64,000 nt of DNA. Source: Rhodobacteraceae bacterium HLUCCO07 (lineage in GTDB: Bacteria > Pseudomonadota > Alphaproteobacteria > Rhodobacterales > Rhodobacteraceae). The notes under the pieces were generated by a model that did no database searches, was not told the origin of the DNA, and was given only the letters and a program-made list of their open reading frames with translations. Made by a program: the position numbers and the translations under genes. Location of the stretch: NCBI GenBank assembly GCA_001314705.1, contig LJSU01000021.1, positions 1 through 64,000 of the forward strand, read 5' to 3'. Of this stretch, positions 21,518-30,526 are shown piece by piece; within the stretch, counting starts at the first letter, position 1, and the number at the start of each line of letters is the position of its first letter.

Positions 21518-22557
21518 ACAGCGTGCAAACCGTGACGGTGGGTCCGGGCGATGGCGATCAGCGGCTCGACCGCTGGTTCCGGCGGCATTTCCCGCATTTG
21601 CCGCAGGGCCGGATCGAAAAGATGTGCCGCAAGGGAGAGGTGCGCGTCGATGGCGGGCGGGTGAAGCCCGCGCATCGGCTGGTGGTAGGGCAGAAAGTGC
21701 GCATCCCGCCGCTGCCCGAACCGGACGCGGCGCCCAAGCCGGCACCGAAATCGACGATCAGCGAGGCAGACGCCCGGATGATCCAGGCGGCCGTGATCTG
21801 GCGCGACGATCACATCATCGCGCTGAACAAGCCGCCGGGCCTGCCGACCCAGGGCGGCAGCAAGCAGATGCGCCATGTCGACGGGATGTCCGAGGCGCTC
21901 AAATTCGGGCTGGACGAGAAACCGCGCCTCGTGCATCGGCTCGACAAGGACACGTCGGGTGTGCTGTTGCTGGCGCGTAGCCGCGCGGTGGCGCAGGCGC
22001 TCACGGCGGCCATCCGGCATCGCGCCACGCGCAAGATCTACTGGGCCGTGGTTGCCGGTGTGCCACGCCCCTATCTGGGCGAGATCAAGTATGGCCTTGT
22101 CAAGGCGCCGGGCGGGGGCCAGGGGCTGGGTGAAAAGATGCTGTGCGTCCACCCCGACGAGATCGACCGGACCCCGGGCGCGAAACGTGCAATCACTCAA
22201 TATGCCACGCTCTACCGCGTCGCCGAACGGGCCGCATGGGTCGCGATGGAGCCGATCACAGGGCGCACCCATCAACTGCGCGCGCACATGGCCGAGATCG
22301 GGCATCCGATCGTGGGTGACGGAAAATATGGCGGTTCGAGTCAGGAAAACCTGGGCGATGGATGGGGTGCAAGACTGGGCGGGATCATCTCGAACAAGCT
22401 GCACCTGCATGCCCGCTCGATGCGGTTCGAACACCCGGTCACGGGGCGGGATGTGACCGTTACCGCCCCCTTGCCCGAACACATGGCGCAGACCTTCGAA
22501 ACCTTCGGCTGGACCCCGGATCTGGCCGCTGACGACCCGTTCGAGGCGGTGAAATGA
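21514..22557 (+). CDS. rluC: RluA-family pseudouridine synthase (RluC-like)
   Basis: S4 domain N-term; LNKPPGLPTQGG, LVHRLDKDTSGVLLLAR. Confidence 0.88.
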   Translation: MNSVQTVTVGPGDGDQRLDRWFRRHFPHLPQGRIEKMCRKGEVRVDGGRVKPAHRLVVGQKVRIPPLPEPDAAPKPAPKSTISEADARMIQAAVIWRDDHIIALNKPPGLPTQGGSKQMRHVDGMSEALKFGLDEKPRLVHRLDKDTSGVLLLARSRAVAQALTAAIRHRATRKIYWAVVAGVPRPYLGEIKYGLVKAPGGGQGLGEKMLCVHPDEIDRTPGAKRAITQYATLYRVAERAAWVAMEPITGRTHQLRAHMAEIGHPIVGDGKYGGSSQENLGDGWGARLGGIISNKLHLHARSMRFEHPVTGRDVTVTAPLPEHMAQTFETFGWTPDLAADDPFEAVK

Positions 22558-23234
22558 GCCGCTTGCGCCTGGTGGTCTTTGATGTCGATGGCACGCTGGC
22601 CGACAGCCAGGCCGAGATCGTCGCGGCCATGGGCGCGGCCTTTGCCGGCGAATCCCATGATGCGCCCGACCGCGCGGCGATCCTCTCGATCGTGGGCCTT
22701 TCGCTGGATCAGGCGATGGCGCGGCTGGCCCCGCATCTGCCGCCAGCGCGTCAGGCGCGGCTGGTGGCGGGCTACAGGCAGGCCTATTTCGAGCAGCGCC
22801 GCGTTAACGGGGCTTCGCCGCTCTATCCCGGTGTGCGTGCGTTGCTGGACGAGTTGGCGCATGATCCTTTCCTTTTGATGGGGGTGGCCACCGGCAAATC
22901 TAAACGCGGTCTCGATGCGCTGGTCGAAGCGCATGGGCTCGAGCGGTTTTTCGTGACCCGGCAGGTGGCCGATTTTCACCCCTCCAAACCGCATCCCGCC
23001 ATGCTCGTTGCCGCACTGGGCGAGGCGGGTGTCCGGCCGCGCGACGCGGTAATGGTTGGCGACACCAGTTTCGACATGGAAATGGCCCGCTCCGCCGGTG
23101 TGGGTGCGCTGGGCGTTGGCTGGGGCTATCACGCGCCTGAAACGCTGGTCGCGGATCGGGTGGTGCATCACATGACCGAACTGCCCGGCGCGGTGACCTG
23201 GACTCTGAACCTTAAGGGAGAGAATCGTTCATGA
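22554..23234 (+). CDS. HAD-family hydrolase (phosphoglycolate phosphatase-like)
   Basis: LVVFDVDGTLADSQ...GVATGKSKRG...MVGDTSFDMEMARSAG. Confidence 0.9.
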   Translation: MSRLRLVVFDVDGTLADSQAEIVAAMGAAFAGESHDAPDRAAILSIVGLSLDQAMARLAPHLPPARQARLVAGYRQAYFEQRRVNGASPLYPGVRALLDELAHDPFLLMGVATGKSKRGLDALVEAHGLERFFVTRQVADFHPSKPHPAMLVAALGEAGVRPRDAVMVGDTSFDMEMARSAGVGALGVGWGYHAPETLVADRVVHHMTELPGAVTWTLNLKGENRS

Positions 23235-23962
23235 GTGAATGGAAAGCCAGACGCTTTTGGAAAGAGGCCATCATCGCCCCCGAGGCCGAAGCCGCGGAGT
23301 TTGGCATCCTGCTTGATGGGCGCCCCTTGCGCAGCCCTGCAAAGGCGCCGCTGGTGCTGCCGACGCAAGAACTGGCCCGGGCAGTGGCTGAGGAATGGAA
23401 TGCGCAGGGCGAAGTGATCGATCCGCAAACCATGCCCTTTACCCGCTCGGCCAATGCCGCCATCGACAAGGTGCGTGCCCAGCACGGCGAGGTGGCTGCG
23501 ATGATCGCCGCCTATGGCGACAGCGATCTGCTATGCTATCGTGCCGAAGCGCCGGAGGAGTTGGTTGCGCGGCAGGCAGCGGCGTGGGATCCGATGCTGG
23601 ACTGGATAAAAGCCCGTCACGATATTGCGCTTTCTCCGGTGAACGGTGTCATGCACAAACCACAAGATTTTGATTCTCTTATGAAAATTAAGGGAATTAC
23701 CCAGGCGATGAACGCCTTTGAATTGACTGGGTTTCACGATCTGGTCGGTTTGAGCGGGTCATTCGTGCTGGGCCTTGCCGCCGCTGAGCGGGTCAAGCCG
23801 GCGCAGGAACTGTGGGCGTTGTCACGTGTTGACGAGACATGGCAGTGTGAGCAATGGGGTCGCGACCTTGAGGCGGAAGAGGCGTCTGCGACGAAAGAAC
23901 GGGCATTTTCTCATGCAATGCGGTTCTTCGAGTTTTCGCGCACCGACATCGCGGCCGTTTAG
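23231..23962 (+). CDS. ATP12 family F1-ATPase assembly chaperone
   Basis: WKARRFWKEAIIAPEAEAAEFGILLDGRPLRSPAKAPLVLPTQELA. Confidence 0.9.
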   Translation: MSEWKARRFWKEAIIAPEAEAAEFGILLDGRPLRSPAKAPLVLPTQELARAVAEEWNAQGEVIDPQTMPFTRSANAAIDKVRAQHGEVAAMIAAYGDSDLLCYRAEAPEELVARQAAAWDPMLDWIKARHDIALSPVNGVMHKPQDFDSLMKIKGITQAMNAFELTGFHDLVGLSGSFVLGLAAAERVKPAQELWALSRVDETWQCEQWGRDLEAEEASATKERAFSHAMRFFEFSRTDIAAV

Positions 23963-24007
23963 ACCAGATTGAGATACTTGGGTATGCGAGTGCCCTAACG
24001 AGTAATT

Positions 24008-24024
24008 GCCGGGTCAAGCCCGGC
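24008..24024. repeat. Palindromic GCCGGG-TCAAG-CCCGGC element (REP-like)
   Basis: Perfect inverted repeat related to 4106-4124 element. Confidence 0.55.
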
Positions 24025-24168
24025 GATGCGCCATGGGTCCCTTGACCTGCATCGACAAATCCGACCAAACTCTCCGCCATTGGGAGGCTGGTTACCCAAG
24101 TTCGTTCCGGTTAAGCAATGACCGAAAGAACCACCTGTGAAGCGGTGGAAAATCATGAAGAGGTAAAC

Positions 24169-25188
24169 ATGACGAGAACCGTATTTCTTGGTGCTCTCAC
24201 GGTCGCGGGCCTCGCGGCGGGCACCGGGGTCGCTGGCACGCTTGACGACGTGAAAGCACGCGGCACGCTGAATTGTGGTGTGACCACACCTCTCGTCGGC
24301 TTTGCCGCCCCGGACGGAAATGACGAATGGCATGGGTTCGACGTGGCGATTTGCCGTGCAGTGGCGGCTGCTATCATTGGCGACCCGAAGGCTGTCGAGT
24401 TTGTCAGCACGAGCGGAAAAACACGCTTTACAGCGCTCGCGTCCGGCGAGGTTGACCTGCTGGCGCGCAATACCAGTTGGACCTTTTCGCGCGATGTGGA
24501 CCTGAAGTTCACGTTCGTCGGGATCAATTACTATGATGGACAAGGCTTTATGGTGCCCAAGGCGCTGGGCGTGAGCTCGGCCAAGGAACTTGATGGTGCG
24601 ACCGTTTGCATCCAGACCGGCACGACAACTGAACTGAACCTCGCTGATTTCTTTCGCAAGAACAACATCAGCTACGAGCCAGTGTCGGTTGAGAGCAATG
24701 CCGACGGCCAAAAAAGATATCTTGCTGGAGAGTGCGACACGTACACGACAGACGTTTCGGGCCTTGCTGCGACTCGTGCTACTTTCGAAAACCCGGGAGA
24801 CCATGTGATCCTGCCGGAAATCGTTTCGAAGGAGCCGCTGGGACCTCTGGTTCGCCACGGCGATGAAGAATGGAGCGATGTCGTGCGCTGGACACTCAAC
24901 GCGCTTATTTCTGCCGAGGAGTTGGGCATCACCTCGGCCAATGTAAGTGAAATGGCGTCGGCTCCGGGCAACAATCCCGAGATCAACCGGTTGCTGGGCA
25001 CCGAGGGCAACCTTGGTGAAATGCTGGGGCTTTCAGCTGACTGGGCTGTAAACGCGATCAGTGCGGGTGGTAACTATGGCGAGATTTTTGCCAGGAATAT
25101 CGGTGAAGATACCCCAATCGGCCTCTCGCGCGGTCTCAATGCGCAGTGGACTGATGGCGGGTTGCTATATTCGCCTCCGTTTCGCTAA
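24169..25188 (+). CDS. Amino-acid ABC transporter substrate-binding protein (AapJ-like), no adjacent permease
   Basis: Signal peptide; GTLDDVKARGTLNCGVTTPLVGFAAPDGNDEWHGFDVAICRAVAAAI. Confidence 0.88.
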   Translation: MTRTVFLGALTVAGLAAGTGVAGTLDDVKARGTLNCGVTTPLVGFAAPDGNDEWHGFDVAICRAVAAAIIGDPKAVEFVSTSGKTRFTALASGEVDLLARNTSWTFSRDVDLKFTFVGINYYDGQGFMVPKALGVSSAKELDGATVCIQTGTTTELNLADFFRKNNISYEPVSVESNADGQKRYLAGECDTYTTDVSGLAATRATFENPGDHVILPEIVSKEPLGPLVRHGDEEWSDVVRWTLNALISAEELGITSANVSEMASAPGNNPEINRLLGTEGNLGEMLGLSADWAVNAISAGGNYGEIFARNIGEDTPIGLSRGLNAQWTDGGLLYSPPFR

Positions 25189-25327
25189 TATCGCGTGGTG
25201 AGGCGGCGCGACTCTCCCGGCCCATTTCGATAGCCCGGCAAGAAACCAGGCAATCCAAGGCGAGTGGGAAGATCCCCTTCGAATATCCGAAGGATGCAGG
25301 AGGGAGGGGGATCCCACTCCTGTCGGC

Positions 25328-26395
25328 TCAACGAATGATCCGGTTGACATGCCCCATCTTGCGGCCAGGTTTCACGTCTGCCTTGCCGTAAAGGTGGATG
25401 GCCACATCCCGCTCGGTCGCAAGCGCCGGCACCCGGGCCATGTCTTCACCGATCAGGTTTTCCATCACCACGTCGGCATGGCGGGTGCCATCGCCCAACG
25501 GCCAGCCGGTGATCGCGCGGATGTGCTGTTCGAACTGGTCCACGGCACAGCCCTGCTGCGTCCAGTGGCCCGAATTATGCACACGCGGCGCGATCTCGTT
25601 CACCATGAGGCCATTTCGGGTCACGAACAGCTCAACCCCGAGCACGCCGACATAATCGAGCGCGTTGAGGACCTTGGCGGCCAGAAGCACCGCGTCGGCG
25701 CGCTGTGTGGCCGTCAGGGTTGCCGGAACCGTGGTGGTGCGCAGAATGCCGCCCTCGTGGACGTTTTTACCCGGGTCGAATGCCGCGACCGACCCGTCAA
25801 GTCCGCGCGCCGCGATCACCGAAACCTCGTGGCTGAACTCCACGAACCCTTCCAGCACCGATGCGGCGCCCATCATGGTCGCCCATGCGACGGCGACGTC
25901 GTCGGGCGAGGACAGCTGCGCCTGCCCCTTGCCGTCATACCCAAAGCGGCAGGTCTTGAGGATCGCGGGCGTGCCGATTTCTTCCAGGGCTGCGCGCAGA
26001 TCGTCTTCGGAATTGACTGTCTTGTAAGGCGCCACAAGCAGCCCGAGCCCCGACAGGAAATCCTTCTCGTTGATCCGATCCTGGCTGATCCTGAGTGCCT
26101 CGCGCCCGGGTCGGATGGGGCGCAGCGCTTCTAGAATGTCGAGCGCCGATGTGGGCACGTTCTCGAACTCGTAGGTGATGAGATCGACGCCTTCGGCAAA
26201 TTTTCGCAGCGCCGCTTCGTCCTCATACGCCGCCTGCATGTGGAGATTGGCGACATGGCTGGCCGGGCAATCGCCACCCGGCTCGAAAATCGCGGTCTTG
26301 TAGCCCAGACGCGCGGCGGCGACCGACAGCATGCGGCCCAATTGTCCGCCTCCGAGTATGCCGATCACAGATCCAGGGGGCAGAGATTCACGCAT
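25328..26395 (-). CDS. purK: 5-(carboxyamino)imidazole ribonucleotide synthase
   Basis: [30 protein letters not shown]...[13 protein letters not shown]. Confidence 0.96.
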   Translation of the reverse strand: MRESLPPGSVIGILGGGQLGRMLSVAAARLGYKTAIFEPGGDCPASHVANLHMQAAYEDEAALRKFAEGVDLITYEFENVPTSALDILEALRPIRPGREALRISQDRINEKDFLSGLGLLVAPYKTVNSEDDLRAALEEIGTPAILKTCRFGYDGKGQAQLSSPDDVAVAWATMMGAASVLEGFVEFSHEVSVIAARGLDGSVAAFDPGKNVHEGGILRTTTVPATLTATQRADAVLLAAKVLNALDYVGVLGVELFVTRNGLMVNEIAPRVHNSGHWTQQGCAVDQFEQHIRAITGWPLGDGTRHADVVMENLIGEDMARVPALATERDVAIHLYGKADVKPGRKMGHVNRIIR

Positions 26396-26876
26396 CGCTT
26401 GGTTCCTCGGGGATCGAGGCTGACAATGCGGAGCGCCAATCATCCAGCCGACCGGCAAGTTCCGGGTCGCTCACGGCCAGGATGCCGACCGCCATCAGCC
26501 CGGCATTGGCCGCGCCGGCCGCCCCGATCGCCATTGTCGCGACCGGGAAGCCTTTGGGCATCTGTACAATGGAGTAAAGACTGTCGATTCCCGAAAGCGC
26601 CTTGGTCAGCACCGGCACGCCAATTACCGGCACTCGCGTTTTAGAGGCCATCATGCCGGGAAGATGCGCCGCCCCGCCTGCGCCCGCGATGATCACGTGA
26701 AGCCCACGCGACACCGCCGTTGTGCCATATTCCCAAAGCCGGTCCGGCGTGCGGTGGGCTGAAACGATCCGCGCCTCATAGGCCACGCCCAACTCTTCGA
26801 GAATATCCGCTGCCTCTTTCATCGTGGGCCAGTCCGACTGGCTGCCCATGATGATTCCGACCCGTGTTTCGCTCAT
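26388..26876 (-). CDS. purE: 5-(carboxyamino)imidazole ribonucleotide mutase
   Basis: [45 protein letters not shown]. Confidence 0.97.
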   Translation of the reverse strand: MSETRVGIIMGSQSDWPTMKEAADILEELGVAYEARIVSAHRTPDRLWEYGTTAVSRGLHVIIAGAGGAAHLPGMMASKTRVPVIGVPVLTKALSGIDSLYSIVQMPKGFPVATMAIGAAGAANAGLMAVGILAVSDPELAGRLDDWRSALSASIPEEPSDA

Positions 26877-26934
26877 GATTGCTCTCCGGTTGACCGGCTT
26901 CACAGAAATGCTGCACTATAGGCGAATCAGGCTG

Positions 26935-27159
26935 TTACGCAATGATATCCGGCGTCAGCCGATCCTCGATTCGGGCGATGATATCCTTGAGCGCCAGTTT
27001 CTTCTTTTTCAGGCGCTGCAGCATTAACTGGTCGGCAGTGCCGCGCTCCTGCATCACGCGGATGGATTCGTCGAGTTCACGATGTTCGCGGCGAAAGACC
27101 TCCAACTCGATGCGAAGCACCTCGTCGGTTTTCATCGAAATGTCGAAAGGCGCGTTCAT
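26935..27159 (-). CDS. YdcH/DUF465 family protein
   Basis: MNAPFDISMKTDEVLRIELEVFRREHRELDESIRVMQERGTADQLMLQRLKKKKLALKDII. Confidence 0.85.
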   Translation of the reverse strand: MNAPFDISMKTDEVLRIELEVFRREHRELDESIRVMQERGTADQLMLQRLKKKKLALKDIIARIEDRLTPDIIA

Positions 27160-27226
27160 ATCCGGTGTGATTCCCCCAAAACGACGGTCAATACAAGATA
27201 CTGAAATGGCGCCATTCCGCATAGCC

Positions 27227-27255
27227 CTTGCAGCGGCTCGCAAGACTCCCCATAT
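27227..27255 (+). promoter_or_regulatory. Predicted sigma32 (RpoH) promoter for hsp20
   Basis: CTTG-N17-CCCCATAT about 70 nt upstream of hsp20 ATG. Confidence 0.7.
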
Positions 27256-27327
27256 TTCCTCAGCGGGTCGCCGAAACGGGGCCCGGGATGAAAACACTGT
27301 CGCTTGAATGCGTAAAGGACCGTGTCA

Positions 27328-27741
27328 ATGACGAAACTTTCCCTGGGGTCGGCCCCCTACCTTCTGGGCTTCGAACAGCTGGAGCGCTTGCTCGAACGCA
27401 ATGCCAAATCTGGTAACGAAGGTTATCCTCCCTTCAATATCGAACAGACTTCGGAAAATTCCTATCGGATAACGCTCGCCGTGGCGGGGTTCTCGCAACG
27501 GGATCTGGCGATCACGATTGAGGACCGGCAACTGGTGATCCGCGGTCGCCAACATGACGACAGCGATGGCCGGGTGTTTCTGCATCGCGGCATTGCCGCG
27601 CGACAGTTCCAGCGCAGTTTCGTGCTCGCCGATGGAGTCGAGGTGGGCGAAGCCGTGATGGAAAACGGTCTTCTGCATGTCGATCTGACCCGGGCTGAGC
27701 CCGAGACAGTGGTGCAGACGATCCAGATAAGGAAAGGATAA
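27328..27741 (+). CDS. Hsp20/alpha-crystallin small heat shock protein
   Basis: PPFNIEQTSENSYRITLAVAGFSQRDLAITIEDRQLVIRGRQ...FLHRGIAARQFQRSFVLADGVEV. Confidence 0.94.
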   Translation: MTKLSLGSAPYLLGFEQLERLLERNAKSGNEGYPPFNIEQTSENSYRITLAVAGFSQRDLAITIEDRQLVIRGRQHDDSDGRVFLHRGIAARQFQRSFVLADGVEVGEAVMENGLLHVDLTRAEPETVVQTIQIRKG

Positions 27742-27744
27742 GTC

Positions 27745-27972
27745 ATGGATACGAAATATGATTTCGGCGCCGGTGAAGAAAACCGCATCGTCTATGTGCG
27801 CAAGGTCGCGGTAAAGGATCTGCCCGAGGAGGTTCAAGCGCAGGCTAGCGGGTTGGAAAGCCTCTACGCGGTACACAGTTCGGATGGCGAACAACTTGCG
27901 CTCGTGCGCGACCGCTCGCTTGCGTTCGTGCTGGCCCGGCAGAACGATCTCGCGCCGGTGACGGTGCACTGA
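27745..27972 (+). CDS. DUF1150 family protein
   Basis: NRIVYVRKVAVKDLPEEV...LYAVHSSDGEQLALVRDRSLAFVLARQNDLAPVTVH; adjacent to hsp20. Confidence 0.85.
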   Translation: MDTKYDFGAGEENRIVYVRKVAVKDLPEEVQAQASGLESLYAVHSSDGEQLALVRDRSLAFVLARQNDLAPVTVH

Positions 27973-27993
27973 AGCTGGCACCGGCGTCACGGG

Positions 27994-28625
27994 TCAGGTA
28001 GGGGGCCAGACCCCCCAGATGGAGTGAACGATCGCCACCGCCTGTTCATAGGTGCCGAGCCGGTCGAGATCCTGCAACCCGTGGCTCGACTTGAGCGTCG
28101 TGACATGCGACCGCGCCGCGCGGCTGCTTGTGATCGAAACGCCACGCGCCGCCATTTCCGCCGAAAGCCACAGATCGTCGGCCAGAAGGCACGCCGCGGG
28201 GGGCGGCGTGAACGGCGCAAAACCGGCTGGCAATCGCACCCCGGCAAATCCCTGGGCCACCAAGCCGCCCTGCCGCTTCAACCGGCGCGCATCAAACACC
28301 GATCCCGCCCGCACTCCCGGGCCATCGCGGAGTGCAGAAAGCCAGCCGGGCGCATAAAGGCAATCGTCGTCGCAATAGACGATCTCGGCATCGGGATAGG
28401 CGCGCTGTGCTGCGAGGATCTTGGTCGCCGGGCCGAAATCCTCACCCCATATGATCTTGACACCGTCGGGCAGGGCGGGGGGCGTGACCGGGCCCCCGGA
28501 AACCGGGTGTACTGTCGTGCCAGTGCCAAGATCACCCTGTCGGCGCCCTGCCCGACGAGGCTGTCGAGAACCGGGTCAAGCTGCGCGAACCGCGGCGGAA
28601 CCGAAGTGAGCGAGAGGATCGTCAT
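27994..28625 (-). pseudogene. Glycosyltransferase-like gene interrupted by a -1 frameshift
   Basis: MTILSLTSVPPRFAQLDPVLDSLVGQGADRVILAL.. shifts near 28493-28497 to ..PDGVKIIWGEDFGPATKILAAQRAYPDAEIVYCDDDCLYAPGWLSALRDG.. Confidence 0.7.
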
Positions 28626-28730
28626 GCCCCCTGTTACACCGCAACCAGCGAAATGCACAGCGCCGCGCGGCACGGGCTTTACCGCGGCGCTGCGCCCTGC
28701 CACTCTTGAACCGACAAACCGGAGGGGCCG

Positions 28731-29699
28731 ATGTTCACCGAAGCCGAACTTGATGATGCACACCGCCTCGTCACTCGATACATGGCGCCCACCCCGGCGC
28801 ATGACTGGCCGCTGCTGGCACAGGCGCTGGGTACGAAGGTGATCATCAAGCATGAGAACCATGCCCCCACCGGCGCGTTCAAAGTGCGTGGTGGGATCAC
28901 CTTCATGGACTGGCTCAAACGCAATCATCCGCAGATGGAGGGCATCGTGACCGCGACCCGTGGCAATCACGGCCAGTCACAGGCAAGGGCGGCTACGGCG
29001 ATGGGGCTCAGGGCCAAGATCTTTGTTCCGCACGGCAATTCGACCGAGAAGAACGCCGCCATGCGCGCATTCGGGGCCGAGTTGGTCGAGCATGGCACCG
29101 ACTTCGACGAGGCGCGCGAGGCTGCGATGCGTACGGCTGAGTCCGAGCCGCTATTTCCTGTGCCGCCATTTCATAAAGAATTGGTCCGCGGAGTGGCGAC
29201 TTATGGTCTTGAACTGTTTCGCGCCCATCCTGACCTCGAAGTGGTCTATGTTCCACTCGGTTGCGGGTCCGGGCTGTGTGGTACGATCGCGGCTCGCGAT
29301 GCCCTTGGGCTCTCGACTGAAATCGTGGCTGTGGTCTCGGAACGAGCGGACGGCGCGAAGCGTTCGGTTGAGGCTGGGCATCTGGTCGAGTCCGATACCG
29401 CCGCAACCTTTGCCGATGGAATGGCGGTGCGCGTACCGGTTCAGGCGGCGTTCGACATCTATTCAGAAAAGGCACACCATATAGGAACGGTGAGCGATGC
29501 GGATATTGCCGACGCAATAAGACTTTTCTACACGGCGACCCATAATCTTGCCGAAGGGGCAGGGGCCGCGGGACTGGCGCTTGCCTGCAAGGAAAAAGAC
29601 AGTCTCAGGGGACGCAAGGTTGGCGTGGTCCTCTCGGGGGGCAATATCGACATGAGGTTACTGCGAATCCTTCTCCAAGGTGATGTGCCCGAGACCTGA
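28731..29699 (+). CDS. Threonine dehydratase-like PLP enzyme
   Basis: IIKHENHAPTGAFKVRGG...TRGNHGQS...PLGCGSGLCGTI; fold-type II. Confidence 0.88.
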   Translation: MFTEAELDDAHRLVTRYMAPTPAHDWPLLAQALGTKVIIKHENHAPTGAFKVRGGITFMDWLKRNHPQMEGIVTATRGNHGQSQARAATAMGLRAKIFVPHGNSTEKNAAMRAFGAELVEHGTDFDEAREAAMRTAESEPLFPVPPFHKELVRGVATYGLELFRAHPDLEVVYVPLGCGSGLCGTIAARDALGLSTEIVAVVSERADGAKRSVEAGHLVESDTAATFADGMAVRVPVQAAFDIYSEKAHHIGTVSDADIADAIRLFYTATHNLAEGAGAAGLALACKEKDSLRGRKVGVVLSGGNIDMRLLRILLQGDVPET

Positions 29700-29782
29700 T
29701 ACCGGTCTTCTTGAGGGGCGCAGATTTCTGAGGAGTCGCCCGGCATGTGGAATCCATGCGTGATTCGCGTGTGAGTGTCGAT

Positions 29783-29814
29783 ATCGTTTCCTCGCGGAGC
29801 GCGTGGATTGAAAC
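29783..29814 (+). repeat. Solitary degenerate CRISPR repeat-like sequence (type I-C-like)
   Basis: ATCGTTTCCTCGCGGAGCGCGTGGATTGAAAC; last 14 nt identical to the type I-C 3' end GCGTGGATTGAAAC. Confidence 0.45.
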
Positions 29815-29841
29815 GAACGCGACCGACAAAAGAGAAAAGCG

Positions 29842-30375
29842 ATGCGAGCTTTTGTAGCGTTGGAATTGCCCGAGAAGCTGCGACACGCTTTGCAAAGAAT
29901 GCAGGCGGGGCTGCCGGGGCGGCATGTGTCAGAAGAGAACCTGCACCTGACGCTGGCCTTTCTGGGCGACGTGGATGCGGGGCGGTTGCGTGATTTGCAC
30001 GGGGTTTTGTCGGGGTTGAAACTGGCCGCGCCGTTTCTGCGGGTGACGGGGTGCGATGTGTTCGAGGGGCGCAAGCCAATGCTGGCTTTCGCTGCGCTGG
30101 CACCCGACCCCTATCTTGTGGCGGCGCGCCGCGCGGTGCGGCAGGCGGCGCGGGACGCGGGGATTGAACTGCGGCGGGAGCGGTTTCGCCCGCATGTCAC
30201 GCTGAGCCGGTTCGGGCGCGGCATCGGCGCGCGCGACGAGGCGCGGCTGGCGACCTGTCTCGGGCCGGTGGCGCGGATCGTAGAGGAGCGTGCAGAGCGG
30301 TTCGGATTGTATCGGTCACAATTGCGGGCTGATGGCCCGATTCATGAGTTATTGGCGTGCTATGCCTTTGCTTAG
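29842..30375 (+). CDS. thpR: RNA 2',3'-cyclic phosphodiesterase (2H phosphoesterase)
   Basis: MRAFVALELPEKLRHAL...ENLHLTLAFLGDV...RFRPHVTLSRFGR; two HxT motifs. Confidence 0.93.
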   Translation: MRAFVALELPEKLRHALQRMQAGLPGRHVSEENLHLTLAFLGDVDAGRLRDLHGVLSGLKLAAPFLRVTGCDVFEGRKPMLAFAALAPDPYLVAARRAVRQAARDAGIELRRERFRPHVTLSRFGRGIGARDEARLATCLGPVARIVEERAERFGLYRSQLRADGPIHELLACYAFA

Positions 30376-30526
30376 ATTTTTTCTAATCATACCCCTTGAT
30401 AAATTTACTTTCCCCTAAGATGGCGGATGCGGCATTCTGGCGGTAAAGCGAATCTCCGATCCCTATTCGTTCCATGTCCGCACAAGGCCGGGCATCGGGC
30501 GGGGTCGGCCAGGAAAGGAAACCGGG

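Noticed and set aside
24117-24168. Extended N-terminus (MTERTTCEAVENHEEVN) of the AapJ-like protein
   Set aside because: The signal peptide begins at the internal Met (24169) with an upstream GAGG RBS-like sequence; the extension would bury the signal peptide.
29741-29814. Possible two-repeat mini-CRISPR (GTGGAATCC at 29747 plus repeat-like sequence at 29783)
   Set aside because: Only GTGGA is shared and the spacing (about 56 nt) does not fit 32-nt repeats with 33-36-nt spacers; only a solitary repeat is supportable.
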